Shown: piece by piece, positions 22,619-34,480 of the stretch
Layout of the letters: each line of letters begins with the position of its first letter
Position numbering within the stretch: the stretch's first letter is position 1
Assembly: GCA_039105265.1 (NCBI GenBank)
Contig: JAPFFF010000008.1
Span: forward strand, 372,001-436,000
Reading direction: 5' to 3'
Length of the DNA: 64,000 bases
Origin: Tritrichomonas musculus
Taxonomy: Eukaryota > Parabasalia > Tritrichomonadida > Tritrichomonadidae
Position numbers and translations under genes: made by a program
The notes under the pieces: generated by a model
What the model saw: only the letters and a program-made list of their open reading frames with translations
Told to the model about the DNA's origin: nothing
Database searches by the model: none

Positions 22619-23649
22619 AAGCGAATGAAAGAATGAAAGTGATTACCTAGGGATAATTGAATATAATTGATTCAAATAAATTTTTTAATCAATCACATTC
22701 TTCTAATCAAATTAAATCTTCTAAATAATCACATTCAAACAATTGCATTTTTTATAAATATCGAATTATTATAAACAATCAAGTTCATTCAATCATATTA
22801 ATTGGATAATTTTCATTAGATTATAATATTTAATCATTTTCATTAAATTACAATAATTTATTTCTAAATATTTTTAAAATGTTAAATTTTTCATTAGAAA
22901 AAAGCTCAAAAAATTTATAATTTGATGAAAAGAAAAATAAATGAAAAAGAAGAACGTTTATTATTCGTTTACAATTTTGCAAAATTATTAAGTTTTTAGA
23001 CATAAAAAAGAAAATAAAGAAACAATACTACTATATTTTAAAGTTATACTATATATAGTGTAGATATAACATATTTTTGTCTCTGTTTTTTGAATAATTT
23101 TTTGAATATTCGTGAGAATTTTCAAAAATAGAAAGCGAATTACATAGTATTTGTAGTCATGAATATATGTAAAAAATGATAAAGAATATTAATTGAAGCA
23201 GTAAAACTTGGTACATAAGTAGACCCGTAAAAAAATTGATTATTCGTAATTAGACATCGATTTGAAAAACTGGTTTTTAGCTCATGTTGCTGAGAAAAAT
23301 TAAGTTAAACTTGTTTTTCTACAATAAACCAGCGTTAAATACTTTTTTTCGAATGATTCTTGGTGAATTAAATTTTAATATGTCGAGCGAGTTGTTTACT
23401 TTTGCATAAAAATACTATCATTTGAACGTTCTCCTGTAGCTGATTCGAGATATATTTTTTTTAGATTTTTCCTGTGTACTTGTTGCAAAAGATAAAAAAA
23501 TTGATAAAAAAAAATGATACTCATGAAATGTTTTTCTATTAAAATATGATACTAGAATTTTTTTTTCTATTAAAAAATGATACTTATTTTTTTTTAATTG
23601 AAAATTTTGATACTGGCCAGAAAAAAAGTGGAAATTTTGATATAGTCCC
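22619..23649 (-). repeat. unique part of right inverted terminus
   Basis: Inverted match of 11799-12830. It begins inward with a degenerate repeat edge (AATTAAAGCGAATGAAAGAA), passes CCTAGGG and ends GATATAGTCCC at 23649. It supplies a foreign tail (GTISKFPLFFW) and a stop at 23584 to the interrupted host gene. Confidence 0.85.
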
Positions 23650-25437
23650 ATTATTTTGGTTACATTCAATGCTATTTTTATTATTTTCAAAGTCATTATT
23701 TTTATTACCTTCAAAATAATTGTTTTTATTATCTTCTTCATGTTTATCATTATCATCAAAGATGTATTCAAATTCGCTTAAATCATAATTATCAGTTAAT
23801 CGAATTCCAATTACTTTTACTTTTTTATTTGTTTTAAATAATGGTTGCATTTTATTGGTTACACATAGATTATGTCCATCAAATTGAATTTTGCATCTTG
23901 AAAGTAATTTAAATCCAACAGAATTCATTACTTCTTCTATTGAATGTTTGGTCATAAAATTTTTATCTTGATCAATAAGAATTTTTTTTCTAAAGATTGA
24001 TTTGGATTCCCAATAATTGATATGTAAGCAAACCCATTTTTTCTTTTTGGACTCCAAACATTGAATCGCATATTCCAATGTCAAACCTTCATAATCTCCG
24101 TATACCATTTTTTTAATATTGTTAATACTTTTTTTGCTTAATGATCTGTTCATTAATACTTCAATGATGTATGAAGCCATTACAGGAGATCCAGGAATAA
24201 TTTTAGTATTTTCATTAACTCTTATAGTTCCATATGTTGGTGAACGACAGTTCTCATGTGAACTAGTAACTATAAAATGATTCGGATGCATTCTATATTG
24301 TTTGTCGGCAAAATTTTGTTTATTTGATTTCATATTTTTTAAAAAATTTAAAAATTTTTCAAATGAACAATTAAATCTTTTTAATGCTTTTTGTATCACT
24401 TTAATACCTCTTTCAAATATTAAGTGAATTATTTCATAGTCGTCAGGAATCCGATATTGCATTACATAACACTGAACAAACTTTGCCAAATTATCAATTT
24501 CATATTGAGAAAAGAAAGAAGGGAACTTTTGGTATAATTGTTCTTGCTGAATGTCGTTTTTAGCAAATAAGCAAAGATAACTAAAAGTGTTATCGAATTT
24601 TATTTTGCTGATGTATTTGAAGTATTTACGATCTAAAGATTGCATAGCATCAAGTTGAACAAAATTTCCTTTTGGGCACATTTCTTTTGCAACTAATGCA
24701 AGGAAAAAGAGTTCATCTTGTGTAATTTTGGGAGTAAAAGAACTGATAATTTCTGAGATTGCAAAATAGTTTTCTATTATGGAATTACTTTTACAACATT
24801 CGTTATAAATATAAAGAGAAGAATGAGGAATATTCAATATCTTCAAATATAGTTCTAAAAATTTCAATTTACCAAAGCTTTTTACTTCACTTTGGTCATA
24901 CAAAAAGAGAATAATATTTGGATTTTTGCATTTAGAGGTATCTATAATTGAACGCATAGATATAATAATATCTTCAACATTTTTATAAGGTATGATTTCT
25001 AATTCAGATTGTGAAGATTCAGTTTCATATATCTCATCGAGTGTTAACTGAACAATAATCTTATTATTTGAAATAATTGAATTTATATTAAAGTTTTCTT
25101 CTTTACCTCTACCAAATATACAAATATGCTGCTTATTTATTCTGAGATGACTTATCGCCAATCTTTTAATCAATAAAGCATATGATGAAAAGTAATAATT
25201 TCCATATTTTTTAATATTTTTTTGGCTGGATGATTCATTCAATTGTCGAGCACTGCTAGGAAGGATGATAAAAATAAAAGTTTTATCTTGTTTTGAATTA
25301 TTTGCAAAATTGATGGTATAGATGACTAATATGATAATAACCAATATAACTAAACCAGCCAATATTAAATAATGAGTTCTCACAAATTGATTAACAAATA
25401 TGATAAAATTTCGAAGAAAATTATCTTTTGATAGCAT
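23650..25437 (-). pseudogene. C13/GPI8-like membrane protein, 3' end displaced by the foldback-like element
   Basis: About 596 codons from an ATG at 25437 (another ATG at 25506 lies in duplicated flank DNA). A single strong membrane segment (LILAGLVILVIIILVIYTI) near the N-terminus is followed by a soluble domain. The words YYFSSYALLIKRLAISH, INKQHICIF, NIILFLYDQ and LYIYNECC follow the order of caspase-fold C13 peptidases such as GPI8 (YRSVKRLGI, HIVLM, ILIYMTGHGG, LLFIIDTC). The usual GHG is replaced by YDQ, while a Cys sits in the catalytic-Cys position, so activity is doubtful. The family call is tentative. The Asn-rich C-terminus (NKNNDFENNKN) ends at 23650 where the element begins; the final 22 codons lie at 11790-11722. 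Confidence 0.55.
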
Positions 25438-25765
25438 TGGATTTTTACCTTCTCTTTTCTTTTCACAGAATGAAATAAAGAAAAACAGAGGAAAAAATAT
25501 CTTCATACACAAAAAAAATTTTAAAATTTTAACCCGGAAAAGTAAGGTCAAATTTAGCCTTATAACTGCTTTTTGATTTCAAAGTTTGAGAAATATAAAA
25601 TTTATTAAATCTAAAAATTTGATTAACTTCATATCTTCTTCTTTCATATAAAAATTTTGTAAATTAAATATATTTTTTTAAATATGAGCTATTCAATTTA
25701 AGTATTTCAATTATATATTCTCAAATCAGTGTGGTGCCTTGTGCTTAGATTAGTTTGGATGGAAG
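25438..25765 (-). repeat. copy 1 of a ~325-bp dispersed duplication
   Basis: Matches 35376-35700 in the same orientation, with small changes (shared words GTAAGGTCAAATTTAGCCTT and ATATTCTCAAATCAGT). In copy 2 the segment is the last ~50 bp of the USP7-type gene plus its 3' flank. Here it lies immediately upstream of the C13-like gene's ATG at 25437 and would supply its 5' region. Confidence 0.85.
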
Positions 25766-25822
25766 TGGATTCTTTAATTCTTGGTTAATTAAAGGCATCA
25801 CGCAAGCTAACAATGAAATTTC

Positions 25823-26023
25823 ATTGTTTTAGATGATGTTAAAATTCTGCCTTCGATTTCAAAAAATAATTCAGAAGTTTTTGGAAATGTGTCTAATAGT
25901 CAATTTGTACATACGATTCAATTTACCTTAAAAAAACAAATGAATGTAATGATTGGCGTATCATGCTTCGAAACATCGAATTTTTTGGTCTATTCAAATC
26001 TAAAAGATTGCAAAATCTTCTGA
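25823..26023 (+). pseudogene. short coding remnant, family unknown
   Basis: The plus strand reads LDDVKILPSISKNNSEVFG, then QFVHTIQFTLKKQMN and ISNFLVY-like words, to a TGA at 26021-26023. Amino-acid mix and codon use look coding, but there is no ATG, and in-frame stops occur just upstream. No family recognised. Confidence 0.4.
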
Positions 26024-26184
26024 TTTACTAGTTTTTAATTTATATAATAATTTTAAAGACTTACTTTATTAAAGTATTCTAAAATTAAATTTTACAATGA
26101 TATTATAATTGGAAAAACTAAGGTTTAATTGAAATAACAATCAAAAAATTTCATGAAACTTTTTATTATACTTTTCAAAAAAGA

Positions 26185-29100
26185 CTATTTCAAATTCGTT
26201 CTCCCATCTTTCATTAGATAATCAACAATTATTGAATTATTATTTTCTTGAGCAATCATTAAAGGACTTCTTCCATCTAAGTCTCTGATATTTACATCAA
26301 TTCCACTATATGACAATAATAACTTAATAATTTTACCACCCTTTTTATAGGAATCAATCTCACATGCAATGTGTATTGGTGCCTTTCCTAATTCGTTTAA
26401 TTCATTAATTGCTATATTTGATGAACTCTTAAGAATATATGTAACTGCTTTTGTATTTTTTCGCATAATTGCAATATGCAACGGCGTGTTTCCTTCATAA
26501 TTTTTAGCATTTATATCAACTCCTTTTGAAATCAAACTTGAAATGATATCTGTGTCTTTATTATGACAAGCAATATGAAGATAATTATTATTTTTGTTGT
26601 CTTTCAGTTTAATATCAATTTTGGGATGCTCAATCAACAAATGTTCCGCATCCTCATTTCCCAATTCAATGGCTGTCATTAAAGGAGTGCATCCCCAAAT
26701 ATCTTTGATATTTATATCAGTTCGACTGTCTTCAATTATTGCTTCAATGAATGATTTGTTTCGGTATTGAATTGCAAGAGATAAAGGAGATCTTTCTAAT
26801 TCATCATTTATATTGATATCAATTTTATCATTTTCAATTATAATTTTTTGTAATTCGGCATCTTTCATTTCTGCAGCAAAATGCATTAAATTTTGGCCAT
26901 TCATATTCACATGATTAAAATCAACATCTCCTTTATCAGATATCATTTTATAAAATTTTAAACTCTTTTTCTTTGCTGCAATCATTATTGGCGTGTCTCC
27001 AAATGAATCTCCAATATTAACATCAATTGAATTCTTTGAAAGCAATTTGCAGATCATTACTTCTATTGTTACACTATCATTATTTTCACGGTAAAGAAAC
27101 CGATTCATTGCAATGGATAAAGCTGATTGTCCTTCATTATCTTTAATGTTTAAATCAATACCTTCATATTCAATAAGGAGATTAAAAAAATCCTCACTTT
27201 CATGTATTATCGCATACATCAGTGCTGTTTTCCCATTAATATCAGCCTCATTAATTTTTTCTTTAGTTTTAGAAAAAATTTCTTTGAAAATTTCTATTCT
27301 TTTGAATTTAACAGCAAAATGCCATATCGTTGATTTATGGCTATCGATCAAAAAAGCATTAATTTTTTCCATGTCGAAAAGCTGCTTAAAGGTCAATATA
27401 TCATTTTCAATAATTGCATAATGCAGTGGTGTTAATCCTCCTTTATCTTGAATATTTATGTCAATTGTTGGCTGCTGAAGAAGAAACTGGATGAACTCTA
27501 ATGAATGGTATTTAATTGCATACATCAATGGTGTATGATTTTGATAATCAAAAGAGTTAATATCATAACTTTCTACTAATAATTTACCCATTTCTATTAG
27601 ATTTAACATTGCAACCATATGAAGAGGATTAATTTTGTCATCACTTTGCTTTTCTACAATGCATTCTTTCATGAAATACTTGACAGTTTCAAAGGAACCT
27701 GATTGAACAGCATAAAATATAGGACCAAGTTCTTCATTTTTTACTAAATTAAATTGAATGCTTCTTTGCAAATGAATAAATAGTTCATTTCTTGAACTAT
27801 TTTCATCTTCATTTTCATCATTTTTTGAATGACTAATTAATAATTTACACATTTCACAATCTCCATTGTAAGCTGCTATATTAATAGGGTTTTCATAAAC
27901 ATAATTGCCACTCATATTGGAGAAAATAATATAAAAAAGCTTCGCTTTTTCATTAGAACAATAAATCAAGCCAAACTTATCAGTGAATTTCATGCTTTTG
28001 TATTTCAATATAAAATCAATAAAATCATTTGATTCAAGTTGTACATTGTAATACTGGAAGACATATAGTATGTATTTTGCAACAAATTTTTCTTCATTTG
28101 ATACTGTTCCTGTCGTTCCATTTAAGAAAAATTGGAACATGTCGAAATTGAATGCATTGGCACAAATATCTAAAATATTCCATTTAATTCCATCTATGTC
28201 GTTATAAACAATCCACTGCACTATATCATTATGATGAAAAGCAATTGCAATATCTAAAGTGTCTTTAAAATTACATTTTTGTTGTTCACAAATATGAATG
28301 ATTTCAGGGTTTCCTCCTGCAATTGCATACTTTGCAAGATTTTCTGAATTCAATTTGATATTTAACAATAAAAATTTGAAGCATTTCAATGATCCATAAA
28401 ATGCTGCACATTCAATTGCATTGCATTCAGGTTCAATTTTTTTGCATCTGAATGAATTGTCTAATTTTATAAAGACACGTTCTTCGGATATGTGTATTTT
28501 TGGATTACTTGAGAGCTTTTGTAATGAATCAACATCATCTTTAATTATTAATGAACTCAAGGCATAATTTATTCGAGGACCGTCATAAAAATCATATCTT
28601 TCTGAATTTGAACTTTTTTTCTTTGAGAAGTCAACATCGAGTTCAAACTTGGAATATTTTGAATTGATCATTTCCGCGATTTGCAAGTAAAGTTGATATT
28701 TCTTTGGATAAAGATAAGAAAAACTACGTAAAAATGACTTAAAAAATTCATCGCCAATATAGAGGTACATTGAATAAATAACTGAAGTTTTTATTTTGAA
28801 GTTCTCTTCATCAATTTTTGATAAAAGATCTTGAAAATACATGAGAATTTCGATTTCTGAAAACTTGTTGTAATGCTCTAAATCTTTGAATTCTTCTTTG
28901 AATTGAGTTAATTGATCAATTAAATCATGAATTTCAAATTTTTCTGCAATTTTCATCATGTCATCAACCATAAAATCTGGAATTATTATGTTATGACCTT
29001 CCAGAATCAATTGAAATTGATCAACTGCCATCAATTTTTTGTCTACTTTGGTATTTGACGGATCTATCAAACATTCTGGCTTGGGAAGATTAGACTTGGA

Positions 29101-29583
29101 CATCATTTTATTATCATAATAGTTCATTTTTGTAAAAGATGAATCTGAGGTATAATCATCATAATTATCATATATACAATTTAAAATGTAATTATCGAAT
29201 TTTTGATCTTTAATAATTTTTTTATCAATACTATTGAATCCATCAAAATTGCTTTTGAAAACATTCTTACTACTAACAAATCTATAATTTCCATATTCAT
29301 TAGGATCATCATCAGAATCATCATAATGAGTAAATCGACTTGCAATATAGCCCCCTTTCTTTTTGGGTTTTTTTATTCTATACTGGGATAAATCTGGAAT
29401 TGAAATTTGTATTATTTCTGATTGATCTTTATCTTCATTAATATTAGAAATAATTTCATGAAGTTCGGCATACTTTTTATTTAAAGTGACAATTGAATCA
29501 TTTATTTGAATTTTTTTAGGCTTCAAATCATTGCTGTCAACATCTTCATTAGCTTCTTCAAAGTTGTTCTTGAAAACAATCAT
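26185..29583 (-). CDS. DUF3447 ankyrin-repeat protein, 1132 residues
   Basis: Starts at ATG 29583. Residues ~1-180 are charged, with a basic KKPKKKGG patch near residue 53 and acidic, Tyr/Asp-rich words. The DUF3447-type region follows, with CNAIECAAFYGSLKCFKFLL near 400. From ~570 to the C-terminus run about 15 ankyrin repeats with clear consensus (GLTPLHYAIIEND, GKTALMYAIIHES, GNTPLHIAIMRKN, GRSPLMIAQENNN). No membrane span or enzyme domain. Ankyrin arrays bind other proteins; this is a very large lineage-specific family in trichomonads with unknown partners. The frame is intact over 3.4 kb. Its start lies only 260 bp from the TA-flanked composite at 29845. Confidence 0.85.
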   Translation of the reverse strand: MIVFKNNFEEANEDVDSNDLKPKKIQINDSIVTLNKKYAELHEIISNINEDKDQSEIIQISIPDLSQYRIKKPKKKGGYIASRFTHYDDSDDDPNEYGNYRFVSSKNVFKSNFDGFNSIDKKIIKDQKFDNYILNCIYDNYDDYTSDSSFTKMNYYDNKMMSKSNLPKPECLIDPSNTKVDKKLMAVDQFQLILEGHNIIIPDFMVDDMMKIAEKFEIHDLIDQLTQFKEEFKDLEHYNKFSEIEILMYFQDLLSKIDEENFKIKTSVIYSMYLYIGDEFFKSFLRSFSYLYPKKYQLYLQIAEMINSKYSKFELDVDFSKKKSSNSERYDFYDGPRINYALSSLIIKDDVDSLQKLSSNPKIHISEERVFIKLDNSFRCKKIEPECNAIECAAFYGSLKCFKFLLLNIKLNSENLAKYAIAGGNPEIIHICEQQKCNFKDTLDIAIAFHHNDIVQWIVYNDIDGIKWNILDICANAFNFDMFQFFLNGTTGTVSNEEKFVAKYILYVFQYYNVQLESNDFIDFILKYKSMKFTDKFGLIYCSNEKAKLFYIIFSNMSGNYVYENPINIAAYNGDCEMCKLLISHSKNDENEDENSSRNELFIHLQRSIQFNLVKNEELGPIFYAVQSGSFETVKYFMKECIVEKQSDDKINPLHMVAMLNLIEMGKLLVESYDINSFDYQNHTPLMYAIKYHSLEFIQFLLQQPTIDINIQDKGGLTPLHYAIIENDILTFKQLFDMEKINAFLIDSHKSTIWHFAVKFKRIEIFKEIFSKTKEKINEADINGKTALMYAIIHESEDFFNLLIEYEGIDLNIKDNEGQSALSIAMNRFLYRENNDSVTIEVMICKLLSKNSIDVNIGDSFGDTPIMIAAKKKSLKFYKMISDKGDVDFNHVNMNGQNLMHFAAEMKDAELQKIIIENDKIDININDELERSPLSLAIQYRNKSFIEAIIEDSRTDINIKDIWGCTPLMTAIELGNEDAEHLLIEHPKIDIKLKDNKNNNYLHIACHNKDTDIISSLISKGVDINAKNYEGNTPLHIAIMRKNTKAVTYILKSSSNIAINELNELGKAPIHIACEIDSYKKGGKIIKLLLSYSGIDVNIRDLDGRSPLMIAQENNNSIIVDYLMKDGRTNLK

Positions 29584-30080
29584 TTAAAATGATATTATTT
29601 CTATTATTTTCTCTCAATCCGTTTTTGCCATTTTAATTGAAAAAAAAAATATTTATGCCAGAGAAAAGTGATATCACTGACAGAAATTTTAGAAAAAGAA
29701 AAAAATGAAAAACAAATTAATAAAAATAATATAAACAATGAAGATAAATATATTTTATATTTTATTATCGATGGGTTCCTAAACAATTATTAATTTCTTA
29801 AACAATACATTGTTAAAAAATTCATTTTTTATTAATATAATATAAAGACCTCCGATAAATCTGTCAACGACAGAAAAACCTGTCAACGACAAAATAATTT
29901 TATATTAAAAGTGGATTAAATAATTAAAATCAAAGGCTCATATTTACATATATAAATATACTAATGATGCACTTTATTGTATATGCATTTTCATTTGATA
30001 ATATTTTTTACAAATAATTATTTCGCATATTTCTAAATCTTGATGACACGTTTGCTTATAAAAAAAAAATATAATAAATA

Positions 30081-31856
30081 CCCCGTAAAATATTGAATTT
30101 TTAGAATTGCGGGGACGATAGAAATAAACGTATAGTGACAACTTAACTTTTTCTATAAGTAGTGAAAAATCCATAAAAGTGACAAATTAATTTTTTATTA
30201 GATGTATTTATTTTTTTTTCTAATTTATAGGTTAAGAGCTTTTCTGTATCAAACTATTTCACTTAAACTAATATGCTTATAAATTGAAACCAAGGCAGCA
30301 GAGTTCATTTTCCACTGCAGCAAATGGCGATATCTCAAAACTCAGTAGAAAAGAATCCGGCTCATGTCACACGCATTAAAGCATTCCCACAGAAAGATCC
30401 TCAATTCCGCGAGAGCTTTGCTCACTTTTTTTCCACTGCAGCAAATGGCGATATCTCAAAGCTCAGTAGAAAAGAATCCGGCTCATGTCACACGCATTAA
30501 AGCATTCCCGCGGAAAGATCCTCAATTCCGCGAGAGCTTTGCTCACTTTTTTCCACTGCAGCAAATGGCGATATCTCAAAACTCAGTAGAAAAGAATCCG
30601 GCTCATGTCACACGCATTAAAGCATTCCCGCGGAAAGATCCTCAATTCCGCGAGAGCTTTGCTCACTTTTTTCCACTGCAGCAAATGGCGATATCTCAAA
30701 GCTCAGTAGAAAAGAATCCGGCTCATGTCACACGCATTAAAGCATTCCCGCGGAAAGATCCTCAATTCCGCGAGAGCTTTGCTCACTTTTTTTCCACTGC
30801 AGCAAATGATGATATATCAAGATTCATTAAAAAAAAATAAAAATATTTTAATATATGATTTTATTATTACCTTTAGTTGAATGATGACTTTTAATAATAA
30901 TTATCATCATATCTTTTAGAAATGAAATCATCATATATGATTTATTATTCACATTTCATCATTATTAAAATTTTATGTCCACCTTTTTAAATAATTTCTT
31001 ATACAAATAAAATATTAAATCAAAATATATTAAAAGATATTAAAATATCTGTTTGTATAATCAAATATATCTACATTATATCGGTGTAATTTTTCAAAAG
31101 GATTAAACTTTTTCTGTACTATTATAAAAAGCATTCAAAAAACTAAAACTAAAAATTCTTTATATTTTCTTTTTTTAATAATATAAATGATAAATATATT
31201 TATAAATAAAACTAACTGCATATTCAAAATATTCAAAAAAATTGAAAATCAAAAAATATCAAAATGATCATTTTGGTGAGAAATAAAATAAATAGTTTTA
31301 TCTAATGTTTAAAAAGAACACGCCAATTATAACAAAACTTGTCAATCTTATTGCTTATAATTGACTGTATATCTGAAAAAATTCAGATATTTAATTGATT
31401 TTTTTGAAACTCAATACAGAAAAAAAGTTCTTTTCACTTTTTACATATAAATATCAATTATACTAGTCAAATTATCAATACTTTAATAAAGAAGAAATGG
31501 CCGATTTCAAAGCGGGAGAAAAATATTCAAAATTCAATTATATTTTTAAAATTAAACAATTATGCAAATGTCATATATTTATTCCTCATGAAATAAAAAA
31601 AAATTATTTTTTATGGCAATAGCTCAATTTTGTTTTCACAATGAGATAAATCCAAAATATATGAAAAAAAATCGATTTAACGTACATAAACGTATGAAAA
31701 ATATAACCACATAAACTTTTTCAAAACGAAAACTTTTTAAATACAAAAAATTAAATTCAATTAGACCATTCAAATTTATTTTTTATCAATAAATTGAGAG
31801 TTTTTATTAATTGACATTTTATCCCCGCAATTCTAAAAATTCAATATTTTACGGGG
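30081..31856. mobile_element. nested 1776-bp TA-flanked element carrying a satellite
   Basis: The 35-bp terminal repeats (30081-30115 and 31822-31856) are perfect inverse copies, beginning CCCCGTAAAATATTGAATTT and ending in GCGGGGA. TA flanks both sides (30079-30080 and 31857-31858). The perfect match argues for a recent insertion into the older 5.4-kb element. Cargo is the 120-bp tandem repeat at 30311-30830 and AT-rich DNA; no transposase. Confidence 0.85.
30311..30830 (+). repeat. 120-bp satellite, four copies plus a partial
   Basis: The word TCCACTGCAGCAAATG starts at 30311, 30432, 30552, 30672 and 30793. Units are near-identical and much richer in GC than their surroundings (CCGCGG, CTGCAG). 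Copies 1 and 3 have AAACTCAG where copies 2 and 4 have AAGCTCAG, which suggests duplication of a two-unit block. Because the unit is a multiple of three, a 158-codon frame (ATG 30364 to 30840) stays open with a 40-residue repeat (FPRKDPQFRESFAHFF); no known domain, and I regard it as a by-product. Confidence 0.9.
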
Positions 31857-32697
31857 TATCATTTATTTTGTTTATTTAATTAAAATACTAAAAGATAATA
31901 TCAGATATATTTTTTTTATTTTTTTTTATTAATCCTATTCCACAAAAAATTAAAAACAAATCTTTTATAAATAAAAAGTTATATGATCTCAACTTTTTGT
32001 GAGAGTGAAGTGGTCCCATTATTTTTTATTTATTATTGGAGTCGTATATTTCTTGGAATCTAGGCTTAATTTTGAGCAGTTCTTAAGCCTATGACGATAA
32101 GCTTCCATTCAAATGATCAACAACTACGAATTTTCTCAGGTTTATCTTAATTCCAAATTTTAAATCTTCCATTTCTTTTCAATTTGGCTAATCATTGACA
32201 AACTTCGCATAAATTGCACCCCTTTTGTTCGTAAAGTGCCTTATTTTTTGTTCTCCTACAAGAATAATTTTCAAATTACATATGGAAATGTTTTAAAAGG
32301 CAACGGTTTACACAACAGCGCATAGATGCAATTGTTTTCTTTTAGTCTGCTCACAAAAATACTTCGTTTATGATTAGTTTGTTATTTTTATAATTCAATA
32401 AACAAATTCCTTATATAATTGTCTTTTATAAAAATGTTTTTATTTCTTTTAAACTTTCCTTTCTATTAATCATCATTCAAGGAAAATCAAGATATGAAGG
32501 ATCTATTGGATTTCATTTTGAACAGTATTCATATAATTTCTGTAGACAAATTATATTTAAACCTTCTCATACCTAATTATTTTATTTAATATTAATTTTA
32601 AATAATAAATAACTTTTAATTATCTTTTTTTAACTGTTATTTATCAAGATATTCTTAAATATATTTGTTTTTTAAATATTCCAGGCAATAATCTATA
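31857..32697. other. body of the 5.4-kb element between nested insertions
   Basis: Contains a moderately GC-richer stretch (about 32035-32330) with the near-palindrome GGCTTAA...TTAAGCC. No convincing frame; transposase motifs were looked for and not found. Confidence 0.35.
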
Positions 32698-33516
32698 GTC
32701 CTAGCACGAGAAAATTTTCATTTTTACACGAGAAAAAAATAAAAATTCTTTATTTCCATTCAAATTTTCAATAAAAATATAGAAAAATTCATGAAAAAAT
32801 TTTTTCGCGCAGAAAAAAAAATCAAAATGTTATGAAAAAAAATTTTTCACGAAAACGGTTTTTGATGCTACGAATTAACTAAAGTGTGAGGCGAAAGCGG
32901 TTTTAGAGAAAAAAATGAAAGTTCAGGCACAAATATTTAAATAAAAATCAAAAAAACAAAAACACAAAGTTTTTGATTTTTTAATCTCATCATTTTTGCC
33001 AAAAAAAAAAGCATTTTTACATCAAATTTCATTTATAATAAATTCTTGATTTTACAAGCGAAAATGGGCTTTTACTCATGAGTAATAAATGTTTTTCCAT
33101 TAAATTTAAATATCCAGAATTAATAAAATATATTCATATATATATGTAGATTTCATAAAAAAGTAATATATATATATTATGAAATGAATATATAATATGA
33201 CACCCATAAATTTTTAAACTAATTTTCAAGAGAATAAATATGATAATATCGATTTTATTAATTTTAATATTTTGTGTTAAAAACCAACCAATACAATTAG
33301 TTTCTTGATATAAAATGGATTTTAGGGCGATTTTTTTTACCAAATAGGTTCAAGCCTTTATTTTCTCTTTTTTTTCATTAAAAACTCAATCAAATTTTTT
33401 CAAATACGAATGCAAAAATATTTCGATGATTTATTTATGAATATTCATTTTTTAATAAACCATTTCTAAATTTCTTTTTTCAAATATTAAATTTAAATAC
33501 TTGGTGTGAAATATAT

Positions 33517-33648
33517 GCATTGAAAAATAGATAATGCCAATGATTTTGAGCTCTTTTATTGCAATGTTTTGATTGATTATTGGAATCCCGTTCTTTTTAA
33601 AAGAATGCTTATATACATGTATACATTGGCATTATCTATTTCAAATGC
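33517..33648. repeat. 132-bp inverted repeat
   Basis: Arms 33517-33542 and 33624-33648 share a perfect 17-bp inverse core, AATAGATAATGCCAATG; outside it the arms match with one extra base. It may be a tiny hairpin element; no target duplication seen. Confidence 0.65.
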
Positions 33649-34480
33649 TTTTCTTTTGTATGAATTTAATGATGCTTTTGATATAATATTTTGATAGATT
33701 TCAGACCAGATAACAATTGAAAATTTATTTTAAAACTTCAGAATTTTCGATTATTTGTAAGCATTACTTCTAAGAATGGAATTACTTTGATTCAAAACTG
33801 ATTTGTAAAAAATGTCTATATCATATTCTATCATCTTTAAAAGCATTGATAGGAAATGCTAGCAAGAGCTTTATTTGATTTTTGAAACTTCTTAATAATC
33901 TGATAATCACTCTTATCTTGAAATTCTTATCTCTTACTGCTACATACATGATATAGAATCTGGTTGTATTTGATTTAGTTTATAATAATTTGAGTATTAA
34001 ATAATTTAGAATTTGGAATTGATCTTGTTGGTGCTTTAGATATAAAAAAAATTAAACGCACAAAATATAAAAAGGTAAAGAATTTGATTTGTAAAGATTT
34101 TAATATGAAAATCAGCTCTAAAAACCATTGTTTTTTCATATTACAATTAGATTGTCTGGTTCTTAACACAAAATATTAGAATTAATAAAATCGATAATCA
34201 TCTTAGTATTCTCTTGAAAATTAGTTAAAAGTTGATTTTGTTCTTATAATTATATTAATAATTGAATTTATAATATTTTTATGTATTAAATTTATTTATA
34301 TTTTTTACACTGAGTTCAAAATGATCAAAAAATTCTTTAAAAAATAAACGGTCAGATTATCCTATAAAATCAACATTTTCCTTAAATTCAACAGGATTAT
34401 AATTTATATATAAAGTAATTTAACAAGTTTCTAGTATATCAAAAACTGTTTTATTATAAAATACATTAATGAAAACTCAA

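Larger units (their letters stand above)
11799..23649. mobile_element. 11.85-kb foldback-like element with giant repeat-array inverted termini
   Basis: Both ends carry the same ~1-kb sequence in inverted orientation, starting GGGACTATATCAAAATTTCC; only a few differences were seen (one near 11826). Inward of each lies an array of a 17/18-bp unit (TTCATTCAATCACTTTCA family), about 1.6 kb on the left and 6 kb on the right. The centre (about 14411-16611) is unrelated single-copy DNA. The flanks carry 8-bp near-duplicates, AATATTTT (11791-11798) and ATTATTTT (23650-23657), and the element splits a host gene. Long inverted termini built of short tandem repeats with a variable centre are the hallmark of foldback elements (Drosophila FB) and are also seen in Tetrahymena Tlr. 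No transposase is visible, so it would need help from another element. Its superfamily is unresolved; an 8-bp target would fit hAT. Confidence 0.8.

Noticed and set aside
23418-23771. Separate 117-codon minus-strand ORF overlapping the C13-like gene
   Set aside because: A shifted frame spanning the gene/element boundary; it mirrors 11797-12030 in the other terminus.
30311-30360. Ankyrin-like word (STAANGDISKL) in another frame of the satellite
   Set aside because: Only ~12 residues fit and a stop follows within each unit; chance resemblance.
30364-30840. 158-residue repeat protein on the plus strand
   Set aside because: The frame exists because the satellite unit is 120 bp. No domain, and it begins inside the second part of a repeat unit.
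32018-32032. GTCCCATTATTTT word shared with the foldback right edge at 23645
   Set aside because: Only 13 bp, AT-rich, and no further terminal sequence beside it.
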